From: Kitasatospora sp. Root107
Lineage (GTDB): Bacteria; Actinomycetota; Actinomycetes; Streptomycetales; Streptomycetaceae
Assembly (NCBI RefSeq): GCF_001424875.1
Contig: NZ_LMCT01000072.1
Span: 378,106-442,105, forward strand
Direction of reading: 5' to 3'
Length of the DNA: 64,000 nt
Under the pieces are notes generated by a model. It was not told the origin of the DNA. It saw nothing but the letters and a program-made list of their open reading frames with translations, and did not search any database. Shown in pieces: positions 16,461-24,295 of the stretch (positions are counted from its first letter, which is position 1; each line of letters starts with the position of its first letter). The position numbers and the translations under genes are program-made.

Positions 16461-17609
16461 TTAGAAGGCGTTGACGCCGGTCAGCGAACGCCCGATGAGC
16501 AGCTTGTGGATCTGGCTGGTGCCCTCGTACAGGGTCATCACGCGGGCGTCGCGCAGGTACTTGCCGACCGGGTACTCGTCGATGAAGCCGTACCCGCCGA
16601 AGACCTGCAGCGCGTTGTTCGCGGCCCGGACGGCGGCCTCGCTGGCGTACAGCTTCGCCACCGAGGACTCGGTGGCGAACGGCAGCCCGCGGTCGATGTG
16701 GTCGGCCACCCGCCAGGTGAGCAGCCGGGCGGCGTCCAGGTCGACCGAGATGTCGGAGATCAGCTCCTGCACCAACTGGTAGGAGGCGATCGGCTTTCCG
16801 AACTGCTCGCGCTCCTTGGCATAGCCGACGGCGGCGTCCAGGCAGGCCTGGGCGATGCCGACACAGCCGGCCGCGACCGACATCCGGCCCTTGGCCAGCG
16901 CGGCCATCGCGACCGAGAAGCCCTTGCCCTCGGCGCCGAGCCTGGTACTGTCCGGCACCCGGACGGCGTCGAAGGTCAGCTCGGCGGTGGCCTGGCCGCG
17001 CAGGCCCAACTTGCCGTGGATCTCCCGGCGTTCGAGGCCAGGGGTGGCGGTCGGGACCAGGAAGGCGGTGATGCCCTGGTGACCGGGCCCGCCGGTGCGG
17101 GCGAAGACCAGCGCGACCTCGGCCCACGTCCCGTTGGTGATGAACATCTTGGCGCCGGTGATCAGCCAGTCCTCGCCGTCCCGGACCGCCCGGGTGGTCA
17201 GGTTGGCGGCGTCCGAACCGGTGCCTGGCTCGGTGAGAGCGAAGCAGCCGAGTGCCTCGCCTGAGGTCAGCCGGGGGAGCCAGTGCCGCTTCTGCTGCTC
17301 GCTGCCGTAGCTGTTGACCGACTTGGCCACTAGGCCGAGCGAGACCGAGACGATGCCGCGCACCGAGGAGTCGCCCCGGCCGAGCTCCTCCAGCACCAGG
17401 CAGTACGCCAGGTGGTCGCCGCCGCTGCCGCCGTACTCCTCCGGGATGGTCAGGCCGAGGAAGCCGACCTTGCCGAGTTTGCCGATGATCGCCCGGTCCA
17501 CCGACTCCGCGCGGTCCCAGTCGGCGGCGTACGGCACGATCTCGCGGTCGGTGAAGTCTGCGGCGAGCTGCTTGGCGGCGGCCTGCTCCTCGGAGAGCTC
17601 CAGGTTCAT
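16461..17609 (-). CDS. Acyl-CoA dehydrogenase
   Basis: The 382-aa protein shows both family signatures: [16 protein letters not shown] (FAD/substrate binding, about 123-138) and the C-terminal [20 protein letters not shown] block ending in LYEGTSQI, where Glu362 is the catalytic base. It would oxidise an acyl-CoA to the trans-2-enoyl-CoA, passing electrons to ETF. The motif [11 protein letters not shown] and position of the Glu fit the short/branched-chain group. It is the first gene of the operon; the ATG at 17609 follows GAGAGG. A dyad sequence lies directly upstream and a TetR gene is divergent. Confidence 0.93.
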   Translation of the reverse strand: MNLELSEEQAAAKQLAADFTDREIVPYAADWDRAESVDRAIIGKLGKVGFLGLTIPEEYGGSGGDHLAYCLVLEELGRGDSSVRGIVSVSLGLVAKSVNSYGSEQQKRHWLPRLTSGEALGCFALTEPGTGSDAANLTTRAVRDGEDWLITGAKMFITNGTWAEVALVFARTGGPGHQGITAFLVPTATPGLERREIHGKLGLRGQATAELTFDAVRVPDSTRLGAEGKGFSVAMAALAKGRMSVAAGCVGIAQACLDAAVGYAKEREQFGKPIASYQLVQELISDISVDLDAARLLTWRVADHIDRGLPFATESSVAKLYASEAAVRAANNALQVFGGYGFIDEYPVGKYLRDARVMTLYEGTSQIHKLLIGRSLTGVNAF

Positions 17610-17620
17610 CGGGGCCTCTC

Positions 17621-17648
17621 GGTTAAACTAGCGGTGCAAGTTTTGACC
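17621..17648. promoter_or_regulatory. Candidate operator between acyl-CoA dehydrogenase and tetR
   Basis: An imperfect dyad, ggttaaactagc ggt gcaagttttgacc, with one unpaired base, lies 12 bp upstream of the acyl-CoA dehydrogenase start. The core AAACT (17625-17629) and AGTTT (17639-17643) are spaced like half-sites of TetR-type fatty-acid regulators. It is notably AT-richer than its surroundings. The divergent TetR protein is the obvious candidate ligand. Confidence 0.4.
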
Positions 17649-17728
17649 CGACTGTAGCCCGCCTCCGGACGGCTGTGAAGAGCGGCCTGCGAGAATGCCC
17701 GGAACCCCACCCGACCGGAGGAGCGACC

Positions 17729-18382
17729 ATGGCCCGCCCGCGCACCCCGCTGCTCAGCCGCGAGCGGATCGTCGCGGCCGCCCTCGCCCTGGTGGACGCC
17801 GAAGGGCTGGCGGCGCTCTCCACCCGCCGGCTGGCCACCGAACTCTCGGTCAGCGGCCCCTCGCTGTACAACCACTTCGCCACCAAGGACGAACTGCTGG
17901 ACGCGGTGGTGGACAGCGTGATGGGAGAAGTCGACCTGTCGATGTTCGAGCCGCCCGCACCCTGGCGTACCGCGCTGCGCGACTGGGCCCGCTCCTACCG
18001 GGCCGCGCTGGCTGCCCACCCCGCGATCGTCCCGGTGCTGGCGCAGGGCCCGGGCCGCCGGCCGAACGCACTGCGGCTGGCCGACGCGGTCTTCGGCAGC
18101 CTGGTCGCGGCGGGCTGGCCGCGCGGCCAGGCCACCCGGATCGGCGCGCTGATGCGGTACTTCGTCACCGGCTCGGCCCTCGGCTCGTTCGCGGCCGGCT
18201 TCCCCGAGGATGCGGCGCTGTACGCCGAGGAGTACCCGCACCTCGGCGAGGCCCACAAGCTCGCCGAGCACCGGCGGCGGATCGACGAAGGCGCGTTCGA
18301 GACCGGCCTGGAGGCCCTGCTCGACGGCCTGGAGCTACGCTACGGACGTACCGTCAACTCGACCCGGGGGAGCGAAGCGTGA
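17729..18382 (+). CDS. TetR-family transcriptional regulator
   Basis: This 217-aa regulator has its helix-turn-helix at about residues 11-55 (STRRLATELSVSGPSLYNHFATKDELL) and a TetR C-terminal domain (TetR_C_33-like or WHG-like, with YRAALAAHPAIVPVL). The ATG at 17729 has a near-perfect CGGAGGAG 5 bp upstream. It is divergent from the acyl-CoA dehydrogenase operon and probably controls it in response to an acyl-CoA. Its stop overlaps the start of the mycoredoxin-like gene as GTGA, so the thiol-oxidoreductase is co-expressed. Confidence 0.88.
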   Translation: MARPRTPLLSRERIVAAALALVDAEGLAALSTRRLATELSVSGPSLYNHFATKDELLDAVVDSVMGEVDLSMFEPPAPWRTALRDWARSYRAALAAHPAIVPVLAQGPGRRPNALRLADAVFGSLVAAGWPRGQATRIGALMRYFVTGSALGSFAAGFPEDAALYAEEYPHLGEAHKLAEHRRRIDEGAFETGLEALLDGLELRYGRTVNSTRGSEA

Positions 18383-18648
18383 CCGAGGACCAGGACGGCG
18401 TGGTCGTTTACTGGCGGCCGATGTGCACCTTCTGCATGAAGTTGCTCACCCAGCTGCGGTTCACCGATCTGCCCTACCGCAAGGTCAACATCTGGCGCGA
18501 CCCCGAGGCCGCCGCTTTCGTCCGCTCGGTCGCCGACGGGAACGAGACCGTCCCGACGGTGACCGTGGCCGGGCACGCGATGGTCAACCCCTCGCGCAAG
18601 GAACTGCTGGCGGCGGTGCGGGAGCACGCCCCGCACCTGCTGGCCTGA
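18379..18648 (+). CDS. Glutaredoxin/mycoredoxin-like protein
   Basis: An 89-aa thioredoxin-fold protein with the redox motif Cys16-Thr-Phe-Cys19 (VVVYWRPMCTFCMK), cis-Pro59 in ETVPTVTV and the C-terminal NPSRKELLAAV typical of mycoredoxin-1. Such proteins reduce mycothiol mixed disulfides in actinobacteria, which lack glutathione. The active-site pair CTFC differs from the common CGYC or CPFC. The start is the GTG at 18379, overlapping the tetR stop with GGGGGAG just upstream; longer in-frame starts would overlap the regulator heavily. Confidence 0.88.
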   Translation: MTEDQDGVVVYWRPMCTFCMKLLTQLRFTDLPYRKVNIWRDPEAAAFVRSVADGNETVPTVTVAGHAMVNPSRKELLAAVREHAPHLLA

Positions 18649-18653
18649 CTCCC

Positions 18654-19811
18654 TCAGCGGCAGGCCAGGGCGGCGCGGATCTCGGACTCCGGGTCGCCGT
18701 CGTGGTAGACCCGCTCGGTGGCCTCGATGCCGTCCAGGAACTCCTGGTAGCGGACGGCGTAGCCGAGGTGCATCAGCGGCTCCGCCAGCTCCAGCGCCCT
18801 GGCCGGGTCGGAGCCCGGGGCGTGGGTGGTCCAGGCGTCGATCCAGAGCTGACGGACTGTCGCCCAGCGGTCCTCGGCGAGGAAGTCCTGCGGCCGCAGG
18901 CCGTCAATGGCGGGGTGCCCGTAGTAGCTGTCGGAGAAGTCGACGAGCACGTTGCGGGTGCCGTCGAAGCGCCAGTTGCCCGGGTGGAAGTCACCGTGCA
19001 CCAGCGTCTCGGGCAGCCCGCAGGCCGCCAACTCCTCGATCAGTGACGGGAGATCGGCGAGCAGACGCTCGGCGGCGGCCCGCTCTTCGGATGTCAGGAC
19101 GACCCGGGGGAGCAGCGCCGCGAATCGCTCGGGCAGCGTGCCGGGGGTGCGGTCCGGCAGCCCGGCGCCCTGCCCGGCGAGCGCGGCCTGGGCCGCGACC
19201 AGCCGGGGGACCGCGTCCAGCATGGCGTCCTCGGGCAGCCCCCAGCAGTCCACCCCGGGCAGATGGCCGAGCAGCACCCGGCCCTCGGCGGCGGCCAGCA
19301 CGGGCGGCACCAACTCCGGGTCGACGGCGGCCAGTCGGGCGATCACCTCGGCCTCGGGCACCGCGAACGCGGGCGTGGTCTTCAGCCAGACCGCACCGTC
19401 GGCGGTCGGCAGCCGGTAGAGGCCGGAGAGGTTCCAGCTCTTCACCTGCTCGGCCGGACCGACCGCCCGCACCGTACCGGCGGCCCATGCCAGCGCGGCC
19501 CGCAGCCCGGCCGGGGTGGCCCACGGAGCCCGCAGCGGGTCCTCGCCCACCGAGAGGGCGGAGTCGGCGAGTTCGACCTCCGGGAACCGCAGCGCCTCGG
19601 CGTGGTACGCGACCGTGCCGCCGTACCCGGTGTCGGTGCTGTCGTGCGTCAGCAGGCGCAGCACATGCACCGGCACGCCCAGCCGGAGCGTCAACTCCTC
19701 GGCCACAGGCCCGACGTCGTGCCAGCGCGGCGTCGCCACCGGGAACGGCCCGATCTCGCCGAGCTGCTCACCCTGATACGTCACCAACACCGTCACGCTT
19801 CGCTCTGTCAC
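18654..19811 (-). CDS. Aminoglycoside-phosphotransferase-fold kinase
   Basis: In the 385-aa protein the C-terminal two thirds is a kinase-like APH domain: Lys144 (VWLKTTP) for ATP, catalytic loop HGDFHPGNW (272-280) and the metal-binding Asp291 in LVDFSDSYYG. The first 95 residues are an additional alpha/beta part. It would phosphorylate a small hydroxylated molecule; these genes are often annotated as aminoglycoside phosphotransferases without resistance activity. The GTG at 19811 is chosen among several; GTG 19796 is an alternative. It follows the RNA ligase gene by 42 bp on the same strand, so the two may be co-transcribed. Confidence 0.8.
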   Translation of the reverse strand: MTERSVTVLVTYQGEQLGEIGPFPVATPRWHDVGPVAEELTLRLGVPVHVLRLLTHDSTDTGYGGTVAYHAEALRFPEVELADSALSVGEDPLRAPWATPAGLRAALAWAAGTVRAVGPAEQVKSWNLSGLYRLPTADGAVWLKTTPAFAVPEAEVIARLAAVDPELVPPVLAAAEGRVLLGHLPGVDCWGLPEDAMLDAVPRLVAAQAALAGQGAGLPDRTPGTLPERFAALLPRVVLTSEERAAAERLLADLPSLIEELAACGLPETLVHGDFHPGNWRFDGTRNVLVDFSDSYYGHPAIDGLRPQDFLAEDRWATVRQLWIDAWTTHAPGSDPARALELAEPLMHLGYAVRYQEFLDGIEATERVYHDGDPESEIRAALACR

Positions 19812-19852
19812 CTGCGAAGTTTCGGCCCCGACACCCCGCTCGGCAACTGGTT

Positions 19853-20920
19853 TTACTCGTACTCGGTGCCGCCCTTGCGGGTCAGGTACGCCCCGCTGAC
19901 CACCTTCGCGATCGCCCGGCCGCCGGTCACCGGGCTGTACCGCTCGACCACCGGCCGGACCACGACGCCCTCGCGGAGGTGCAACTCCCGCCCGGAGAAG
20001 GTCTCCCGGCCGTCGGCCAGCGCCAGTACGGTCTCGGCGTCGAACGGGCCGCTCCACAGCTGCGGCACCAACGGCAGCTTCCCGGCCAGCAGTTCGGCCG
20101 CGTCCAGCCAGATCAGCTGCCCGTCGATCACCGCCGAGACGTCGAAGGCCGCGTACCCGGGCAGCTCGGTGCGTCCCGACTCGCCGTACGTCAGGTCCTG
20201 GACGCCCGCGCCGAAGACCTCGCCGAAGATGCCGACCCGGCTCGCGCCCAGCCGAGCCGCCAACTCGGCGGCCACTGCCGGGATTCCGTGCGCGCGGACC
20301 GTCCGCCAGTACAGATTGGTGTCATCCTCGCGCAGCGCCAGCCCTTGGGCGCCGATCCCCTTCGAGGAGACCTGCACGGTGCCGGAGTCGGCGTGGAACG
20401 TGACCAGGCAGCAACTGCCGTGCAGCTTCTCGGAGACGACCACCGGCTCGCCCGGCTCGAAGACGTCCGGGAAGCGCTTGAGGTTCTCGATGTCCACCCA
20501 GGGCAGCAGCTCCGGCGCCGACTCGACGTCACCGCTCATGCCGACCGGGATCGGCGGGACCCACTTGGTGATGCCGAGCCGCTCGGCGAAGTCCGCACCC
20601 TCGGCGACGGCCTCGGCCAGATCGGTGCCGGCCAGCGCGGCGGGGCGGCAGACGATGCCCTGGGAGAGCTCGCCACGCAGCCGGACCGCCTTCACCCGGT
20701 CACGGGCACTGCCCGCCAGCTTCCCGGTCAGGCCCAACTCCTCGATCAGCGCGGGCGGCAGCACCGCCTGCTCCGGGATGTAGACGGCCAACTCGCCGGT
20801 CCGATAGGCGCCCTTGGCGACCACCGCACGGTAGAGGCCGACCTGCGCCAGCTCCAGTGCGTCGGCGTTCGGGTGCGTCAGGATGGTCAGCCGCTCGGCC
20901 GTGACCCGCAGTGTCGACAT
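19853..20920 (-). CDS. ATP-dependent RNA ligase (Deinococcus Rnl-like family)
   Basis: This 355-aa protein has a covalent nucleotidyltransferase core: motif I VVVSEKLHGSC with the AMP-accepting Lys165, a GEVFGAGVQDL block for motif III, and EGVVVRP for motif IV, with a Lys (AIAKVV) near the C-terminus for motif V. The first 120 residues (MSTLRVTAERLTILTHPNAD...) form the N-terminal OB-like domain of the Deinococcus-type RNA ligase group. The enzyme would seal nicked RNA through ligase-AMP. The ATG at 20920 follows GGGGAGGAAT. The physiological RNA target is unknown. Confidence 0.9.
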   Translation of the reverse strand: MSTLRVTAERLTILTHPNADALELAQVGLYRAVVAKGAYRTGELAVYIPEQAVLPPALIEELGLTGKLAGSARDRVKAVRLRGELSQGIVCRPAALAGTDLAEAVAEGADFAERLGITKWVPPIPVGMSGDVESAPELLPWVDIENLKRFPDVFEPGEPVVVSEKLHGSCCLVTFHADSGTVQVSSKGIGAQGLALREDDTNLYWRTVRAHGIPAVAAELAARLGASRVGIFGEVFGAGVQDLTYGESGRTELPGYAAFDVSAVIDGQLIWLDAAELLAGKLPLVPQLWSGPFDAETVLALADGRETFSGRELHLREGVVVRPVVERYSPVTGGRAIAKVVSGAYLTRKGGTEYE

Positions 20921-21043
20921 GGTGATTCCTCCCCGGATGGTGAACGAGGATCACTCTGTCCGGTGGACGTTCCCGGCTGCGACCGGTTTTCGGGGCCGAT
21001 ATCCAACTGATCTTTCCCGGCCGGGCGTACTAAGGTCCTGGCC

Positions 21044-21088
21044 ATGAAGCCGTACTCCCTCGCAGTCCTGCCTCCGCCCGCCCGCTAG
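21044..21088 (+). CDS. 14-codon proline-rich leader peptide upstream of the EamA exporter
   Basis: ATG at 21044, with AAGG about 8 bp upstream, opens MKPYSLAVLPPPAR and a TAG stop. The PPP triplet is a classic EF-P-dependent ribosome-stalling sequence. The stop codon sits in the middle of a perfect palindrome (21078-21095). The EamA gene starts 121 bp downstream. The arrangement looks like an attenuation or translation-sensing leader; no homologous leader is known to me. Confidence 0.45.
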   Translation: MKPYSLAVLPPPAR

Positions 21089-21095
21089 CGGGCGG
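21078..21095 (+). promoter_or_regulatory. Palindromic hairpin over the leader-peptide stop codon
   Basis: ccgcccgct/agcgggcgg is a perfect 18-base palindrome whose centre is the TAG of the leader peptide. A ribosome stalled at the PPP codons would hold the left arm open, while a freely terminating ribosome would release it, so the fold could report leader translation. Confidence 0.45.
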
Positions 21096-21208
21096 CCCGA
21101 CCGGATCTCATCCCCCTCCGAGCGCTCCCCGAAGGAGCCGCCGGAGCGGTGTCCGCTGCCCGCGCGCCGAGTCCACGCGCCGTCAGCGACCACCGACCGG
21201 AGTCCTCC

Positions 21209-22114
21209 ATGCGGGCTGCACCCGTACGTCCACTGCTCTACATCTCCCTCTCCGCCGCCTCCTGGGGCAGCGCCGGAGCCGCCGCCGCGCTGCTCCACCG
21301 CACCAGCGGCCTCGGCCCGGTCGCGGTCTCCTGCTGGCGCTTCGCCGTGGGTGCCGCGCTGCTGCTCGCCGGGCGCGCGTTCATCAGGCGAGCCGTCGGC
21401 GAGCAACGCGCCCGGCCGCTTGCCCTGGTGGCGACCGGCATCCTGATGGCGGTCTTCCAGACCTGCTACCTGGCCGCGGTGACCCTGGCCGGCCTGGCCG
21501 TCGGCACCGCCGTCGCGCTGGGCGCCGGGCCGGTCTTCACCGCTCTCGGTGCCCGGCTGGTCTTCGGCGAGCGGGTGGGGCACCGCGGCGCGCTCACCCT
21601 CCTGCTCGCCGTACTCGGGCTCACCCTGCTGGCCTTCGGCGCTGACGACGGCTCAGGAGGCAGCGCACCGGCGTGGGGATTCGTCTGCGCGCTCGGCTCG
21701 GCCGCCGGTTCCGCCGCGATCAACCTGCTCACCCAGGCCGAGGCACGCTGCGGCCGCTCCGGCCATCCCTACGACCGCGCGCTGGCGGGCTTCGCCGTCG
21801 GCGCGGTCTGCCTGCTGCTCGTGGCGGCACCCACCGGCCCCCTGCTGCCCGTGCAGACGGAGCTCGCCGGCTCCGTCGCGCTGCTCGGCTACCTGGGCGC
21901 GATCCCGACCGCCCTCGCCTACGCACTGTTCTTCTCGGCCCTGCGGGCGGTCCGAGCCACCACCGTCTCCGTGGTGATGATGCTCGAACCCGTCGCCGCC
22001 TTCGCCCTGGGCATCACCCTGCTCGGCGAGCGGCTCACCCTCGGCGCCGCCACGGGCACGGCCGTACTGCTGTGCGCGGTCCTGCTGCTGACGAAGGAGA
22101 AGACGAACGGCTAG
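21209..22114 (+). CDS. EamA/DMT-family membrane transporter
   Basis: The 301-aa protein has ten hydrophobic helices in two EamA halves: the first half contains WGSAGAAAALLHR and GRAFIRR..., the second ends LLGERLTLGAATGTAVLLCAVLLL. This family exports amino acids, nucleobases or drugs, with substrate not predictable. I chose the ATG at 21209 (GGAG 6 bp upstream) over the GTG at 21149, which would add a hydrophilic, uncharacteristic leader. The upstream leader peptide and hairpin suggest expression is tuned by translation status. Confidence 0.85.
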   Translation: MRAAPVRPLLYISLSAASWGSAGAAAALLHRTSGLGPVAVSCWRFAVGAALLLAGRAFIRRAVGEQRARPLALVATGILMAVFQTCYLAAVTLAGLAVGTAVALGAGPVFTALGARLVFGERVGHRGALTLLLAVLGLTLLAFGADDGSGGSAPAWGFVCALGSAAGSAAINLLTQAEARCGRSGHPYDRALAGFAVGAVCLLLVAAPTGPLLPVQTELAGSVALLGYLGAIPTALAYALFFSALRAVRATTVSVVMMLEPVAAFALGITLLGERLTLGAATGTAVLLCAVLLLTKEKTNG

Positions 22115-22214
22115 CCGAGCCGGCCAACGCTCGAGGCTCTGCCGGCCGGTGGTGTCGCTCCGGCCTGGTTCGATGGGACCCAAGGACACGGCACCACCAT
22201 GCAGAGGAGACTTC

Positions 22215-22586
22215 GTGGGCACCTGGGGCAGCGGCAACTTCGAGAGCGACGCGGCGTTGGATCACCTGTCGATCGTCGTCGACCGGCTCGTCACCGAGAT
22301 CGCCGAGGCCGTGGCCGGCGATCCCGTCGCCCTCGAACCCGATGAGTACTGGGGTGTTGCCGTGCCGTGCAACCTGGAGCTGCTGCACGTCCTCGCCCAG
22401 GCCGGTCACGCCGCCGACGACCTGCCGGAGCCCGGGGTGGTCGAGGAATGGAAGAAGACCTACATGGCCGTCTGGGAACGGACCGTCGACAACCTGCAGC
22501 CCTCGCCGGAGTTCAAGGAGGAACGGCGGTCGGTGCTGAACCGTACGTTCGACCAGCTGGCCGACGCCGCCGCCGGGCGGAGCTGA
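22215..22586 (+). CDS. DUF4259-domain protein
   Basis: The 123-aa protein starts with the DUF4259 hallmark GTWGSGNFESDAALD. The rest is helical with conserved aromatic residues (EEWKKTYMAVWE). The GTG at 22215 is preceded by GAGGAGA; longer in-frame starts lack a ribosome site. The family is widespread in actinobacteria and has been seen near polymorphic toxin and immunity genes, but no function is established. It is followed 6 bp later by another small gene. Confidence 0.8.
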   Translation: MGTWGSGNFESDAALDHLSIVVDRLVTEIAEAVAGDPVALEPDEYWGVAVPCNLELLHVLAQAGHAADDLPEPGVVEEWKKTYMAVWERTVDNLQPSPEFKEERRSVLNRTFDQLADAAAGRS

Positions 22587-22592
22587 TCCTCG

Positions 22593-22871
22593 GTGAAAAA
22601 GCCCTACTGGCAGCCGTACTGGTGGCGACTGCTGTTCCGCGCGGACGGTGAGCCGGGCTGGCAGGTGATGGGCCCCGAGCCGGTCAGCGAGGTTCCGAAC
22701 GACGCTCTGAAGACGGCATCGCTCGAAGCGTGGGCGCACGCCCTGCTGGCGGAAGCACCCTACGAGCTCGACGACCTGCGCGGCGACCTGCTGCTCGAGT
22801 GCTACGCAGAGCCCGCTCCCGCGGACGGTACGCCGCCGGTGTACACGTGCCAGGTACGGCTGCCCGGATAG
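22593..22871 (+). CDS. Small hypothetical protein
   Basis: A 92-aa acidic, tryptophan-rich protein (KKPYWQPYWWRLLFRADGEP at the N-terminus) with no membrane segment. I do not recognise the family. GTG at 22593 has GGAG 10 bp upstream inside the end of the DUF4259 gene, so the two are probably one operon. Codon use is like that of its neighbours, which supports it as a real gene. Confidence 0.6.
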   Translation: MKKPYWQPYWWRLLFRADGEPGWQVMGPEPVSEVPNDALKTASLEAWAHALLAEAPYELDDLRGDLLLECYAEPAPADGTPPVYTCQVRLPG

Positions 22872-22974
22872 ACCCGGTCAGTGGATCGTCTGAGCGCGAC
22901 GGTTGCGGCATCGGCGGCCGGCGCGAGTCCGGCATCCATGCACCGCTGGACCGTGGCGGAGCGTCGGCTCCTGC

Positions 22975-24282
22975 TCAACTCCCGGTCAGTTCCGCCGCCA
23001 GTTCCCGCACCAGGACCAGGTCGGCCGGCTGGGCGATCCGGCGCTCCGCGTCGGCGAGCACCAGCGCCGCCTGGGTGGTGATCGCCTGCCGGCGGGTGGG
23101 GTCGTCGGTCACGGTGGTGAGGACGGTGAGCAGCCGGAGCAGGGCGAGGCAGACGGCCGGCTCGGCGGCGCCGTAGCGGCGGACCTGGCCGCAGGCGAGG
23201 TCGAGGTAGTCGGCGAAGGCCGGTCCGCGGGCGATCACCCGGGCCACTCCGGCCGGGTCGGCGAGGAGGCTGTCGCCGAGCGTTCGGCGCGCCAGCAGGG
23301 CGAGCAGGGTGGCGAGCCGGTCGAGTGCCTGGACGGCGGTGTAGGGGTCGTTGATGGCGGGCGAGAGCGCGCGGAGCGCCATGTCCTCCAACTGCCGGAC
23401 GCCGAACAGGGTGTCCTGTTGCCGGGTCCGTTCGGGGCCGATCTGCACCGCCTGCCACAGCGCCTGGGTGACCCGGACGGTGTCTGCGGGCGGCGCGCCG
23501 CCCGGCCGCCAGGCGTACCCGAGCGGTTCGGCCCCGGCGACGAGGTGGTCGCCGACCCGGGCCGTGACGGTGACCACCAGGTCCAGTTCGACGGCCACCG
23601 CCAGCAGGCGCTCGGGGTGGACGGTCTGCAGGTAGCCGGAGCGCGGCGCGGCGATCGGCACGGCGTCCGGCGGCGGGGCAGGGGCGACCAGGTCGATGCC
23701 GGGTCCGGGCGGGGTGCGGGTCTGCGCGCCGCGTGCGGTGGTGGTGGCGACCGAGTTCATCACGCTGTCGATCTGGATCGAGTGCGCGACGTGGTCCACG
23801 AAGTAGACCAGCATCACCAGGCTGACGAAGACCAGCGTGATCGCCCCGGTGACGGCGAGCCGGGGGAACTCCTCGACGTCCATGCCGCCAGAGATCCCGA
23901 CCGTGTACAGCCCGGCGGTGCTGTAGGCGAAGGTGGCGCAGAAGGACGCCAGCACGATCTGGTTGGGGCGGTCGCGGAGGAAGTTGCGCAGCAGGCGGGG
24001 CGAGAACTGGGTCGAGGCCACCTGCAGCGCCACGATCGTCAGGCCGAGCACCAGCGCGATCACCGTGACCATGGTCGCGGCGATCGCGGTGAGCACGTTC
24101 CGGGCGTCGTCCGCCGTGCCGGCGAAGGCGAGCGGGTCGAGCGGTGAGTCCGGCGGGATGTCGATCTGGGAGAGCACGCTGCCGGCGATCAGCGCGAACA
24201 CCACCGCCAGCCCGGGCAGTACCCAGAGCGCACCGCCCAGGTACTCGTGCAGCGCCTCGGCCCGGGTCCGCAGCGGTCGCAT
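22975..24282 (-). CDS. DUF2254 membrane protein
   Basis: The 435-aa protein has four N-terminal membrane helices (about 15-38, 65-90, 110-130 and 142-165) and a soluble C-terminal half. Characteristic stretches are TIVALQVASTQFSPRLLRNF and DVEEFPRLAVTGA, with DNDPYTAVQALDRL-like motif INDPYTAVQALDRL later; these are hallmarks of DUF2254 proteins. Function unknown. The ATG at 24282 lies 13 bp after the ABC permease stop, with AGGGTGA upstream, so it is co-transcribed with the sugar importer. Confidence 0.85.
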   Translation of the reverse strand: MRPLRTRAEALHEYLGGALWVLPGLAVVFALIAGSVLSQIDIPPDSPLDPLAFAGTADDARNVLTAIAATMVTVIALVLGLTIVALQVASTQFSPRLLRNFLRDRPNQIVLASFCATFAYSTAGLYTVGISGGMDVEEFPRLAVTGAITLVFVSLVMLVYFVDHVAHSIQIDSVMNSVATTTARGAQTRTPPGPGIDLVAPAPPPDAVPIAAPRSGYLQTVHPERLLAVAVELDLVVTVTARVGDHLVAGAEPLGYAWRPGGAPPADTVRVTQALWQAVQIGPERTRQQDTLFGVRQLEDMALRALSPAINDPYTAVQALDRLATLLALLARRTLGDSLLADPAGVARVIARGPAFADYLDLACGQVRRYGAAEPAVCLALLRLLTVLTTVTDDPTRRQAITTQAALVLADAERRIAQPADLVLVRELAAELTGS

Positions 24283-24295
24283 CAGCGGTTCACCC

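Noticed and set aside
17695-18378. A long frame that would fuse an Arg-rich protein to the mycoredoxin
   Set aside because: It is the +1 shadow of the TetR gene; the mycoredoxin begins at the GTG overlapping the tetR stop.
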